From assembly GCF_963678195.1 (NCBI RefSeq), contig NZ_OY782759.1, forward strand, positions 2,418,001 to 2,482,000: a DNA stretch of 64,000 nucleotides, written 5' to 3'. This document shows, one piece after another, positions 43,412-52,124 of this stretch. The position numbers and the translations under genes were made by a program. Every line of letters starts with the position of its first letter. Position 1 is the first letter of the stretch. This stretch comes from an uncultured Hyphomonas sp. (GTDB lineage Bacteria; Pseudomonadota; Alphaproteobacteria; Caulobacterales; Hyphomonadaceae). The notes below the pieces were generated by a model. It was not told the DNA's origin and ran no database searches. It saw only the letters and a program-made list of their open reading frames with translations.

Positions 43412-44323
43412 ATGTTAGCTGATGCACTTCCACTCATTCTGTCCATGCTGGTCGCTGGCGCCTTTGCCGGCCTCCTGGCGGGCCTGTTCGGAATTGGCGG
43501 CGGCTTTGTCGTCGTCCCGGCGCTCGCAGCCGTCTTCACACTCCTGTCGACAGCGGATCACCCGATGTCCGATGACAAGATCATGCACGTGGCGATCGGC
43601 ACGTCGCTTGCCACGATCATCTTCACATCCCTCCGATCTGTGCAGGCGCACGCAAAGCGCGGAGCGGTGGATTTCAATATCCTCAAACAGTGGGCGCCCT
43701 GGGTTGTCCTGGGCGTCGTACTCGGCCTCAGCGTGGCCCGGTTCCTCGACGGCAAATCCCTGAAGATCATTTTCGGGGTCGGCGTCTTCATCATGGCCTG
43801 GCACTTCCTGTTCCCGATCCTTTCCAAGCGCACCGTTTCGGATGAAATGCCGAAGGGTGTCGCTCGTGGCGGACTTGGCAGCTTCCTCGGCGGCTTCTGC
43901 ACTCTGCTTGGGATCGGCGGCGGGACGCCGGCCATTCTGATCATGACGCTGTCCGGCCAGCCGGTGCACCGTGCGATCGCCACGGCCGCCGGCTTCGGGA
44001 CGATCATCGCCGTCCCGGGCACGATCGGTTCCGTGATCAGCGGCCTGGGAGAAACCGGCCTGCCTTTCGGCTCAGTCGGTTATGTGAACGTCATCGCCAT
44101 GCTCGCCATCATCTCGATGAGCATGATCACGGCGCCCATCGGGGCGGCGCTGGCCCACAGCCTCGACTCGGCCAAGCTGAAGAAGGCGCTGGGCGTGTAC
44201 CTGCTGTGCACGTCGAGCCTGATGCTGTGGACGGCATTTCACAAGGCCCCGGCAAAGAACCCGCTGACCACGGCTTCCGCCGTTCAGGTCACCACGGAAC
44301 TGCCGCATATGGGCGGCCGCTGA
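43412..44323 (+). CDS. TauE/SafE-family membrane permease
   Basis: 303 residues, about eight membrane helices in two repeats: 'FAGLLAGLFGIGGGFVVVPAL' and 'GSFLGGFCTLLGIGGGTPAIL', each with the G-I-G-G-G signature. Family members export sulfite, sulfoacetate or related organic anions, some import. Likely in one transcript with the TonB receptor; a terminator follows. Confidence 0.9.
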   Translation: MLADALPLILSMLVAGAFAGLLAGLFGIGGGFVVVPALAAVFTLLSTADHPMSDDKIMHVAIGTSLATIIFTSLRSVQAHAKRGAVDFNILKQWAPWVVLGVVLGLSVARFLDGKSLKIIFGVGVFIMAWHFLFPILSKRTVSDEMPKGVARGGLGSFLGGFCTLLGIGGGTPAILIMTLSGQPVHRAIATAAGFGTIIAVPGTIGSVISGLGETGLPFGSVGYVNVIAMLAIISMSMITAPIGAALAHSLDSAKLKKALGVYLLCTSSLMLWTAFHKAPAKNPLTTASAVQVTTELPHMGGR

Positions 44324-44358
44324 GGCGACTGCCCAGCCATCTTGCCTGACGTAACGCA

Positions 44359-44390
44359 AGCCGCGCCATTCATGGCGCGGCTTTCTTTCT
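44359..44390 (+). terminator. Rho-independent terminator after the TauE/SafE gene
   Basis: GCCGCGCC (44360-44367), loop ATTCAT, GGCGCGGC (44374-44381), then TTTCTTTCT. Confidence 0.88.
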
Positions 44391-44411
44391 GGCATCAAGG
44401 ACCCCTCACCC

Positions 44412-44879
44412 ATGCGCTACTATGAAGACCTGGTGATCGGCACGGTCACGAAATCGAACCTGACCTATGACGTCACCCGTGAGGAAGTAATCGAATTTGC
44501 AGGTAAGTACGACCCGCAGCCTTTTCATCTGGACGACGACGCAGCGGCGAAGACACATTTCGGGCGTCTCTCTGCGTCCGGCTGGCATACAGCCGCCATG
44601 GCAATGCGCATGATGGTGGAGGGCTGGAGCGAACAGGAGCCGACTGCGTCTCTTGGTTCCCCCGGCGTCGATGAGCTGCGCTGGCGTAAACCGGTCTACC
44701 CGGGCGACACGCTAAGCGTGGAATCCAAGCTGATCGGTAAGCGCCGGATGAAGAGCCGTCCTGAGATGGGCCTGATGAAGACCGAGCAGACGGTCTACAA
44801 TCAGAACGGCGAGATTGTCATGAGCATGGTGTCGAACGGCCTGATCCAGGTCCGCAATCCGGAAAGCGATGCCGAATAG
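44412..44879 (+). CDS. MaoC-like hot-dog-fold dehydratase
   Basis: 155 residues, full length for a single hot-dog domain. 'EEVIEFAGKYDPQPFHLDDDAA' holds the hydratase motif (Asp and His, D-x-Q-P-x-H), followed by 'FGRLSASGWHTAA'. Such proteins hydrate enoyl-CoA esters in lipid or PHA metabolism. It starts 22 nt after the terminator, so a promoter inside or just before the hairpin is needed, or read-through. Convergent with the desaturase gene. Confidence 0.9.
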   Translation: MRYYEDLVIGTVTKSNLTYDVTREEVIEFAGKYDPQPFHLDDDAAAKTHFGRLSASGWHTAAMAMRMMVEGWSEQEPTASLGSPGVDELRWRKPVYPGDTLSVESKLIGKRRMKSRPEMGLMKTEQTVYNQNGEIVMSMVSNGLIQVRNPESDAE

Positions 44880-44885
44880 ATTGCC

Positions 44886-45806
44886 TTATTCAGCGGGCAC
44901 CATTGCCGGCTTGTCATCGCGGCGCACCGCCCGGTGGAGCACATCGAAGTAATCTTTCGAGATGCACTCGAAGCCATCATAGTAACCGCGTGACGCCAGC
45001 AATTGGTGTAACCGCTTCAGCCGGTAAGGCGGAATCGACGCGAACATGTGATGCTCCAGGTGGTAGTTCACATCGTTCGGGGCAATCAGGACACGCTGCC
45101 AGAATGGAGCGGTTGTGGTGCCTGTGTTGAGGCGCGGGTCCAGCTGGGTCCGGTCTTTGGCGGTTCCGTGCTCGCCAATCTGACGCAGGCGCACAATCGC
45201 CGGGTAGACGAACAGTTCCGCTGCCCACCACATCAAATACGCCCACGGCGCCCCTGCCAGCGTTAACGTCCCCAACAGCAGAATGTGGAACGTCATCCAC
45301 GGCCAGTTGCGGGAAAGGCGAAAATTCCGGATCTTCCGCAGAGTGTCGCGACCCCCGGTACGACCGGTGAAATCCCGCACGAATTTCCGGCGCAGGCTTT
45401 CTTTGGAGACCGGGTAGTTTTTCACGAACACGATGTCCGGATCCTCCGGCGTGCCGGCAAATTTGTGATGCTTCAGGTGATAGGCGCGGTAGGCTGGCAA
45501 AGAGATGTTCATCGGCGCGCCGACCAGATAATGGCCGACAAACTCGTCCACTTTCGGGCTCTTGAAGAAAGCATGGTGGGCGCAGTCATGATTGATGATG
45601 CCGAGGCCCAGCTGTCGCCCGCCAAGAATGATGATGCCTGCCAGAATGGTCAGCGGGTTCGGCCAGATGATCGCCACGGCAAATGCCGCAGCGATCAGGG
45701 CCCAGTTCCAGCTCAGAGTTGCCAACGCCCTGAGGTTCGACTTCTGGCGCAATTCGCGCAACTCGTCTTTCGTCAGGACATCCGATAGTTTGAGCTGGTT
45801 TGTCAC
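44886..45806 (-). CDS. Membrane fatty-acid desaturase
   Basis: 306 residues if GTG 45806 is the start, which has AGGGAGAGA seven nt upstream; ATG 45857 would add 17 residues but has no ribosome site and would reach into the regulator's control region. Three His boxes bind the di-iron centre: 'NHDCAHHAF', 'HLKHHKFAG', 'HLEHHMFASIP'. Four likely membrane helices. Introduces double bonds into acyl chains or hydroxylates a carotenoid-like substrate. It is divergent from a PaaX-type regulator. Confidence 0.9.
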   Translation of the reverse strand: MTNQLKLSDVLTKDELRELRQKSNLRALATLSWNWALIAAAFAVAIIWPNPLTILAGIIILGGRQLGLGIINHDCAHHAFFKSPKVDEFVGHYLVGAPMNISLPAYRAYHLKHHKFAGTPEDPDIVFVKNYPVSKESLRRKFVRDFTGRTGGRDTLRKIRNFRLSRNWPWMTFHILLLGTLTLAGAPWAYLMWWAAELFVYPAIVRLRQIGEHGTAKDRTQLDPRLNTGTTTAPFWQRVLIAPNDVNYHLEHHMFASIPPYRLKRLHQLLASRGYYDGFECISKDYFDVLHRAVRRDDKPAMVPAE

Positions 45807-45857
45807 GGCGTCTCTCTCCCTAAGAGCTCTTTTACGATTTATTACTCCAAATATCAT

Positions 45858-45872
45858 ATCAGGTCAATTGAT
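45858..45872. promoter_or_regulatory. Possible operator between desaturase and PaaX-like gene
   Basis: ATCA-N7-TGAT (45858-45861, 45869-45872) inside AT-rich sequence in the 64 nt between the two divergent starts, overlapping the regulator's own ATG. Its position would let one protein control both genes. Based only on symmetry and place. Confidence 0.35.
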
Positions 45873-46689
45873 GTATTATTTTCAACCCCTCGATCCGAAG
45901 GATGTTTCGCCACGCGCGCTCGTCCTGTCGCTGATGAGCAGCGCCTTCACAGAGCCGCAGCCCATCGGGCGCCTGATAGATGCCGCCGCGCTGTTCGGTA
46001 TTGAGCCGGCCACGCTCCGCGTTGCCGTGACCCGCCTGCAGAAAGAAGGCCTGCTGGAAAGTCCTGACCGCGGCGTCTACCAGCCCGGCCCGAAGTCGAA
46101 AGCCCTGACCCGGCGGGTACAGGGATGGAAAGATGTGTCGAGCCGTATCGTCCCCTGGAATGGTGACTGGCTGGTTGCCCTGACCGGACATCTTGGCCGG
46201 ACAGATCGCAAGCAGGTCCGGGCGCGCGAACGGGCGCTTGCCTTATCTGGCTACAAGGAAACGGAGACCGGCTTCTGGGTACGTCCCGCCAATCTGGCCC
46301 GCGACCTGGAAGACCATCGCGCAGACCTCATCGGTATCGGAGCGGACGAAGCGATCTCATTGTTGCGGGTGAATGAGCGGGCGCTGTCTGCCGGCGCGCA
46401 ATGGGAAAGCCTCTGGTCCACGGCAGAGCTCGCCCGCACCTATGCCGAAGCGATCGACGCCATGAACACCAGCCTGAAGCAGCTTCCCCGCCTGCCGGGC
46501 GATCAGGCGGCCCGCGACTCCCTGCTTATCGGACAGGCCGTTATCCGGACCATCAACTTCGATCCCCTTCTGCCGCCTGAGCTCGGCGATCAGGACGCTT
46601 TCCTTCGCATGGTGGAAACGATGGTGGCGTATAACAGGGCCGGACGGAAATGCTGGCAGGCCTATTACGCCGCGATGGAAGCCGGCTGA
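45871..46689 (+). CDS. PaaX-family transcriptional regulator
   Basis: 272 residues from ATG 45871. N-terminal winged helix: 'SPRALVLSLMSSAF', 'IGRLIDAAALFGIEPATLRVAVTRLQKEGLLESPDRGVYQ', with linker and central 'WNGDWLVALTG' typical of PaaX repressors, which bind aryl- or acyl-CoA thioesters. Here the divergent partner is a desaturase instead of phenylacetate genes, so a lipid acyl-CoA signal is plausible (inference). Confidence 0.85.
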   Translation: MYYFQPLDPKDVSPRALVLSLMSSAFTEPQPIGRLIDAAALFGIEPATLRVAVTRLQKEGLLESPDRGVYQPGPKSKALTRRVQGWKDVSSRIVPWNGDWLVALTGHLGRTDRKQVRARERALALSGYKETETGFWVRPANLARDLEDHRADLIGIGADEAISLLRVNERALSAGAQWESLWSTAELARTYAEAIDAMNTSLKQLPRLPGDQAARDSLLIGQAVIRTINFDPLLPPELGDQDAFLRMVETMVAYNRAGRKCWQAYYAAMEAG

Positions 46690-46772
46690 CCGACAGGCCG
46701 ACAGCAAACCAAGCCTTGAACCGGACCGCAATCACTCCCACGATTGGGACCCAAGATTCAGGTCCACACTCT

Positions 46773-48413
46773 ATGTCAGACAATCCCGCCCCGGCCCCCT
46801 TTTCCATCCCCCTTTACAGGCGGATCTGGGTGGCCAGTGTCGCCTCTCAGTTTGGCAGCCTGATCCAGAGCGTCGGCGCCGCATGGTTGATGGTCGAACT
46901 GGGTGGAACCAAAACGCAGATTGCCCTCGTTCAGGCATCGGTCACCCTGCCCATCATGATCCTGGCGCTGCTGTCCGGCGCCATCGCAGACAATTACCCC
47001 CGCCGTCTTGTCATGCTGGTCTGCCAGAGCTGGATGTTCATCCTGTCTGTCGCCCTGTGTGTGTTTGCCTGGTTCGGGCACCTCACGCCCTGGGCGCTGC
47101 TCGGCTTCACCTTCCTGATCGGCTGCGGGACTGCGATGAACGCCCCATCATGGCAGGCCACGGTGGGCGACATCGTCCCGCGCGGCACGATTGCCGGCGC
47201 GGTGGCGATGAATTCCATGGGCTTCAACATGGCCCGCACAGCCGGTCCGGCTCTCGGCGGCGCGATTGTTGCCGCATTCGGGGCCGCCGCCGCATTCACG
47301 GTCAATGCCTTCAGCTATCTCGGGATCATCTGGGTCCTGTTCAGCTGGCGCCCGGAAAAGCCGACGCGGCCGACGCTACGCGAAGATCTCGGCACAGCCA
47401 TGATGGCCGGCGTCCGCTATGTCCTGTTGTCGCCGCCAATCCGGCGCGTCATGTTCAGATCGGCCCTGTTCGGCCTCGCCGCGGCCAGCGTGCCGTCGCT
47501 CATGCCACTGGTTGCGAGCCACCTTGTCGGCGGCAGCGCGATAACGTTCGGCATCCTGTCCGGCTCCTTCGGTATTGGCGCCGTGATGGGCGCCCTCTCA
47601 AACCGGCCGGTGCGCGCACGCCTGACAAATGAGTCTACACTGCGCCTGACCGTTGTCGCGATGATTGCCGGGGCGGTCATTATTGCGCTCAGCTCCTGGC
47701 TACTGGTCACCGTGGGCGGCCTTGTCCTGTTCGGCTGGGGATGGCTGCTTGCCATGGCGACCATGAATGTGACGGTGCAGATGTCCGCGCCGCGCTGGGT
47801 GGTCGGGCGGGCCCTGTCTCTCTACCAGATGTGTGTATTCGGCATGATGGCTGCCGGAAGCTGGATGAGCGGTTGGCTCGCAGAGCATCAGGGCATTTCG
47901 AACGCGATCCTGATCATGGCAGGCATCCAGGCCTTTGGCCTTTGCGTGGGTTTTTTCCTGCGATTGCCCGAAGTGCAGGATCTGAACCTGGAACTGGTCG
48001 GGCGCTGGAAAGTGCCAGACGTTGAAGTGCCGGTGGAACCGCGCGCTGGCCCCGTCCACATCGCCGTTCATTATCGCATCCGGGAGGAAGACGTGCCCCG
48101 TTTCCTGGCCGCCATGAATGAAAGCCGCCGCGTCAGGCTGCGCGATGGGGCACGCAACTGGGCCCTCGCCCGAGACCTAAGTGATCCTGATGTATGGATC
48201 GAGAAATACCGGTTTGGCCGCTGGATGGACTATGTGCTCCACAATGAGCGGCGCACGCATGCCGACCGGGACAGTCTCATCATCCTGCACACATTGCATC
48301 AGGGGAGCTGGCCGCCCCCGATCGTCCGGATGCTGGAGCGTCAGGTCACCGGCGTCACGATCGACCCTGGCTTATCGACCGAAACCACCAATGACCCGAC
48401 CCGCAGTGGCTGA
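46773..48413 (+). CDS. MFS exporter with C-terminal monooxygenase-like domain
   Basis: 546 residues from ATG 46773. Residues about 10-405 are a twelve-helix EntS/MFS_3-type transporter ('GSLIQSVGAAWLMVEL', 'LSGAIADNYPRRLVML', 'APSWQATVGDIVPRG'). The last 100 residues ('VHYRIREEDVPRFLAAMNES', 'RDGARNWALARDLSDPDVW', 'LHTLHQG') fold like a dimeric ferredoxin/antibiotic-monooxygenase (ABM) domain that usually stands alone. Substrate unknown. Starts 83 nt after the PaaX-type gene in the same direction. Confidence 0.86.
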   Translation: MSDNPAPAPFSIPLYRRIWVASVASQFGSLIQSVGAAWLMVELGGTKTQIALVQASVTLPIMILALLSGAIADNYPRRLVMLVCQSWMFILSVALCVFAWFGHLTPWALLGFTFLIGCGTAMNAPSWQATVGDIVPRGTIAGAVAMNSMGFNMARTAGPALGGAIVAAFGAAAAFTVNAFSYLGIIWVLFSWRPEKPTRPTLREDLGTAMMAGVRYVLLSPPIRRVMFRSALFGLAAASVPSLMPLVASHLVGGSAITFGILSGSFGIGAVMGALSNRPVRARLTNESTLRLTVVAMIAGAVIIALSSWLLVTVGGLVLFGWGWLLAMATMNVTVQMSAPRWVVGRALSLYQMCVFGMMAAGSWMSGWLAEHQGISNAILIMAGIQAFGLCVGFFLRLPEVQDLNLELVGRWKVPDVEVPVEPRAGPVHIAVHYRIREEDVPRFLAAMNESRRVRLRDGARNWALARDLSDPDVWIEKYRFGRWMDYVLHNERRTHADRDSLIILHTLHQGSWPPPIVRMLERQVTGVTIDPGLSTETTNDPTRSG

Positions 48414-48421
48414 TGCAGCCC

Positions 48422-48838
48422 TCAGGCCGGGTGCGGCTCCTGAATACTCTCCAGATAAGTCAGCAACGCATCGATTTCGTAAGGGCTCAGCACGAACATC
48501 GGCATATCGGGGTGACCGACGACGATGCCTTCCGCGAGCGCTTCTTCAAGGTTGCGCACCGGGTAGTTTTCAGACAATTGCCGGAAGGGTTTGGCATCCT
48601 GGTGGGGACTGTTACCGGTCGGCCCGATAGCGTGGCAGGAGGAACACCGCGTTTCCGCGATCAACCTGCCGACTTTCACCTTGCTATCATAGGCGAATGA
48701 ATCGCTGTTTTCCTCTATTTGGGGCGCCATTGCGGCGGACTCTTCGGCTTCCGGTGCCGTGGTCGTATTACACGCCGCCAGAAGTGTGAGGCTCGTCATA
48801 AGCCCGGCAACAAGAAATCCGGTATGTCGCTGAAACAT
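48422..48838 (-). CDS. Cytochrome c lipoprotein
   Basis: 138 residues from ATG 48838, with GAGG eight nt upstream. Lipobox 'LTLLAACNT' predicts membrane anchoring by lipid. One c-type haem site 'CSSCHAIG' and the distal Met in 'HPDMPMFVLSPYEIDALL', standard class I cytochrome c. Could feed electrons to an oxidase or peroxidase in the periplasm. Lies 93 nt behind nrdJ in the same direction, so possibly part of the usp-DUF3775-nrdJ transcript. Confidence 0.88.
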   Translation of the reverse strand: MFQRHTGFLVAGLMTSLTLLAACNTTTAPEAEESAAMAPQIEENSDSFAYDSKVKVGRLIAETRCSSCHAIGPTGNSPHQDAKPFRQLSENYPVRNLEEALAEGIVVGHPDMPMFVLSPYEIDALLTYLESIQEPHPA

Positions 48839-48931
48839 TTGAAATCCTCTCAATCTGTTCCGGCACTCTAATGCCGCCGGGAGCGAACGCCTAGCATTGC
48901 AACATTAAAGCGGTGTCAGCTCTCCTCGCAT

Positions 48932-50656
48932 TCAACACCTATCCGAAAGGCAAAGACGTCCCGCCTCGACAGGCGTGAGCACGTCTTCCCCGCGACTGCC
49001 CTGACGGTAAACCGTGCACCCTTTCAGACCGAGATCGTACGCCTGGCGATAGACTTGGCTGAAAGCCTCATATCGCAGGCTGGAATCGGCATTGATCGTC
49101 TTGGAAATCGCGTTATCCACAAAGTCCTGCGCCGTTGCCTGCATGGCCAGGTGCGCCTCAGCGGAGAGCTCCGCAGCGGTGATGAAAGCAGGCGGAAGCT
49201 GGTCTCGCTCGCCTTCCCGCCAGACCCGGACAGCAAAATCTTCGAGTTCCATCATATCGTCTCCGCCATCCAGGCGTTTCACACGCCGATTGACCGACGC
49301 GGCATAAACCGGCTCGATGCCCGCAGAAACATTCCCCGCCAGAAGGCTGATCGACCCGGTCGGCGCGATGGCCAGCAAATGGCTGTTCCGGATCCCTTTC
49401 CGTCGGATCGAAGCTCTTATCTCTTCCGGCAATCGACACGTAAACGGACGGTCCAGGAAGGCGGCCGCATCGAAAAGAGGAAAGCTGCCCTTTTCTTCCG
49501 CCAGCTCCACAGAACTTTCATAAGCGGCATTCCGCATGGTTCCCAACAACCGGGCCGTAAATTCCCGCCCGGCATTGCTGTCATAGTCCAGCCCCAGCAT
49601 GATCAGCGCATCTGCCAGCCCCGTTATACCCAGCCCGATACGGCGGGCGGAACGCGCCTGCTCAGCCTGGGCCGGCAATGGGAAGTGCGAGAGGTCCAGC
49701 ACATTGTCCAGGAAGCGCGCAGCCAGGTGCGCGGTGCTCGCAACAGACGCAAAGTCAAACACGGCCTTGCTGGAAAACGGGCGACTGACAAAACGCGTCA
49801 GATTGATAGAGCCTAAGTCACACGCCCCGTAAGGCGGCAACGGCACCTCACCACAGGGATTACAGGCGTGGATCGTTTCCGCATAACCGAGATTGCTTTC
49901 CCGGTTTATGCGATCGATGAACAGGACGCCCGGCTCGCCGCTCTCGTATGCAGCGCGAAGCATCCGGTCCCAAAGGTCACGCGCCCTCAGGGTCCGGATC
50001 ACCTGCCCTCCAAACATCAGTGGCCATTCCGCATCGGCATCCACAGCCCGGATGAGTTCGTCCGTCACAAGAACGGAAAGATTGAAGTGCGAAAGCGCAC
50101 CGGCAACCGATTTTGCGTCGATGAAGGATTCGATATCCGGGTGGTCGCAGCGCAGGACGGCCATCATTGCCCCATGGCGTGCGCGGTCTGCGGTCATGGT
50201 CTCGCACATTGTATCCCACAAACGCATGAAGGAGACAGGACCGCTGGCAATATTTCCAGTGCGTAAAGCCGCAGTCCCCGCTGGCCTTATAGGTGAATAG
50301 TCGAGCCCGATACCGCCGCCCGCCTGCAGGGTGATGGCGCTCTCCCGCAAGGCCGTAAACAGACCGTCGATGGAGTCATCCAAGACGCCCATAACGAAGC
50401 AATTCAGCAGGGTTGCATTACGCTCTGTCCCCGCATTGGCCATAATCCGGCCACCCGGCAAAAAGCGGAAATCTGCCAGCAGGCCATAAAACTTTTCTGC
50501 CCACAAAGCCTGGTCTGCAGGTTCAGCGGAGGCAACGGCCTGGGCCACCCGGCGCCAGGTATCAGCAATCCCGGCTTCATTTGCGAACCGGTATTTCCGT
50601 CGCCATATGTCTTCAGATACTGGCGCAGGAAAAACGGGAGGCGGCAACGGTATCAT
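48932..50656 (-). CDS. nrdJ: Adenosylcobalamin-dependent (class II) ribonucleotide reductase
   Basis: 574 residues from ATG 50656 (GGAGG eight nt upstream; GTG 50662 also in frame). Makes deoxyribonucleotides with a B12 radical and needs no oxygen. Active-site features: 'ATLLNCFVMG' (first redox Cys, about 86), 'NPCGEVPLPPYGACDLGS' with radical Cys about 268, Glu about 270 and second redox Cys about 279, and 'APTGSISLLAGNVSAGIEP'. The protein is a short form ending in 'RLCLSDRC', whose two Cys can serve as the shuttle pair. Length and lack of ATP-cone or Zn-finger extension point to a compact enzyme. Confidence 0.92.
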   Translation of the reverse strand: MIPLPPPVFPAPVSEDIWRRKYRFANEAGIADTWRRVAQAVASAEPADQALWAEKFYGLLADFRFLPGGRIMANAGTERNATLLNCFVMGVLDDSIDGLFTALRESAITLQAGGGIGLDYSPIRPAGTAALRTGNIASGPVSFMRLWDTMCETMTADRARHGAMMAVLRCDHPDIESFIDAKSVAGALSHFNLSVLVTDELIRAVDADAEWPLMFGGQVIRTLRARDLWDRMLRAAYESGEPGVLFIDRINRESNLGYAETIHACNPCGEVPLPPYGACDLGSINLTRFVSRPFSSKAVFDFASVASTAHLAARFLDNVLDLSHFPLPAQAEQARSARRIGLGITGLADALIMLGLDYDSNAGREFTARLLGTMRNAAYESSVELAEEKGSFPLFDAAAFLDRPFTCRLPEEIRASIRRKGIRNSHLLAIAPTGSISLLAGNVSAGIEPVYAASVNRRVKRLDGGDDMMELEDFAVRVWREGERDQLPPAFITAAELSAEAHLAMQATAQDFVDNAISKTINADSSLRYEAFSQVYRQAYDLGLKGCTVYRQGSRGEDVLTPVEAGRLCLSDRC

Positions 50657-50680
50657 TTCCACCGGCCTCCCATGGATTTC

Positions 50681-51136
50681 TCAGGATAACTCATCCGGCG
50701 GCGGATACCCCATCGCCTCGAGTGCATTCTCGATATAGTCGCTGCCCATTTGCAGCTCTTCCAGGTAATCGATCACATTGAACGGTTCTGCCTCGCGCGC
50801 CGCCCGACGAGCGGAAGCCCAGTCCCTCGCCTCATAGTCTCCACGACCAACCCAGATCAGCGCGAGAAGGTCATGCTTGGCATCGACATTGAGCCCGCGG
50901 ATCAGCCCTTCAAGCTCATCATCCAGTACGTCCTCGTGAGGCTCCTCCGCCTCATCGGCGATTGCATCAAGATCGGTAATCGGATCATCGCCGCGATCAC
51001 TGTCGACCACGTCGTCCTCTTCCATCGGCATAATGCCTTCGCCCTGATAGGACTGAGCCAGAACGGCGATACGATAGGCAACATCCGGATCGATCGTCAG
51101 ATCGAAGGCACGATCCCCCTGAATGACTTTTTTCAT
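50681..51136 (-). CDS. DUF3775 protein
   Basis: 151 residues. Very acidic middle (residues 38-78) and the conserved DUF3775 segment 'DAKHDLLALIWVGRGDYEARDW' followed by 'YLEELQMGSDYIENALEAMGY'. No known activity. It lies between usp (11 nt) and nrdJ (24 nt) and must be co-transcribed with them, which suggests a role in the same stress response. Confidence 0.8.
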   Translation of the reverse strand: MKKVIQGDRAFDLTIDPDVAYRIAVLAQSYQGEGIMPMEEDDVVDSDRGDDPITDLDAIADEAEEPHEDVLDDELEGLIRGLNVDAKHDLLALIWVGRGDYEARDWASARRAAREAEPFNVIDYLEELQMGSDYIENALEAMGYPPPDELS

Positions 51137-51147
51137 TCAAGCCCCCA

Positions 51148-51987
51148 TCAATGCGACAGCAGCAGAGGCACTTTCGCCTCGCGCAGCAGCGTGCGGGTCA
51201 CGCCCGGAAGGAATGCCTGTTGCAGGCGGGAATGGCGGTACCCACCCATAACAATGAGGTCTGCATCGAAGGACGCGGCAACATCCATCAGGGCTTCGGC
51301 GGTCGAACGGCCGATGCTGTCTTCATTCCTGACTTCTACGCCTCCGACATGACGGGACAGGTGCGCGCCGACATCCCAGGCAGGTCCTGCTCCGTGACCG
51401 GTGTCTCCGGGCTTGGCGTCGACCGTGGCCACACACACCTTGGCATCATCATCCATCAGGAGAAGACTGTCGTGCATGGCGCGCGTCGCTTCCCGGCTTG
51501 CATCCCAGGCGATCATGGCCCGCTGTCCAACCGTCGTGCCGGACCATTCCTCCGGTACGATCAGCACCGGCCGGCCACCGCCAAGCAGCACGCCTTCCAG
51601 CAGATCGGCATGCGGTTGCTCGTCGGATTTGCCGGGTGCGCGGACAACCACGATATCTGCGTGACGCGCATTCATGGCCGATAAGGCCTCAACGCGGTTC
51701 GGGAATGCCTCGAAATGGCGCATCTCGACCGCTGGCGACTGCTGGCCCAAACTCTTTTCGAATTTGCTCCAGGCGCCGGACATCGTGTCCCGGGTCTGCT
51801 GGAGGATCGAAGCGTAAACTTCTCCTGCAGATCCGTCTCCATAGCCAAGGATCATGGGCGGAAGAACGGTAAATGCGGCACAGCTTAAGTGTGCATCATT
51901 TGCCTGTGCGAGCGTTCTGGCGAAATCGAATGCAACCTTGTCACCATCCGGCGAGGCCATACAGACGCTGATATCCTTGATCTTCAC
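51148..51987 (-). CDS. Universal stress protein (UspA family)
   Basis: 279 residues from GTG 51987 with GGAGA eight nt upstream, giving a normal start 'KIKDISVCMASPDGD'. Two-part Usp fold; the C-terminal ATP-binding motif is 'MGGYRHSRLQQAFLPGVTRTLL' region (G-2x-G-like, then G-x-T). Usp proteins are induced by oxygen or energy limitation. First gene of the run usp-DUF3775-nrdJ(-cytochrome), divergent from the MacB-like exporter; the 137 nt between hold the palindrome CTACGTAG (52063-52070). Confidence 0.88.
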   Translation of the reverse strand: MKIKDISVCMASPDGDKVAFDFARTLAQANDAHLSCAAFTVLPPMILGYGDGSAGEVYASILQQTRDTMSGAWSKFEKSLGQQSPAVEMRHFEAFPNRVEALSAMNARHADIVVVRAPGKSDEQPHADLLEGVLLGGGRPVLIVPEEWSGTTVGQRAMIAWDASREATRAMHDSLLLMDDDAKVCVATVDAKPGDTGHGAGPAWDVGAHLSRHVGGVEVRNEDSIGRSTAEALMDVAASFDADLIVMGGYRHSRLQQAFLPGVTRTLLREAKVPLLLSH

Positions 51988-52124
51988 GGGAAGTCTCCAT
52001 TCTTGGCATAATCGATTTAACAACACACCATAGCTGAAAATGGTACGCTTCAATACGCGTCCCTACGTAGCAGATATTCTCACGATTTTCGGGTATAAGT
52101 CGCGCATTGGGAGCAAATTTTACA

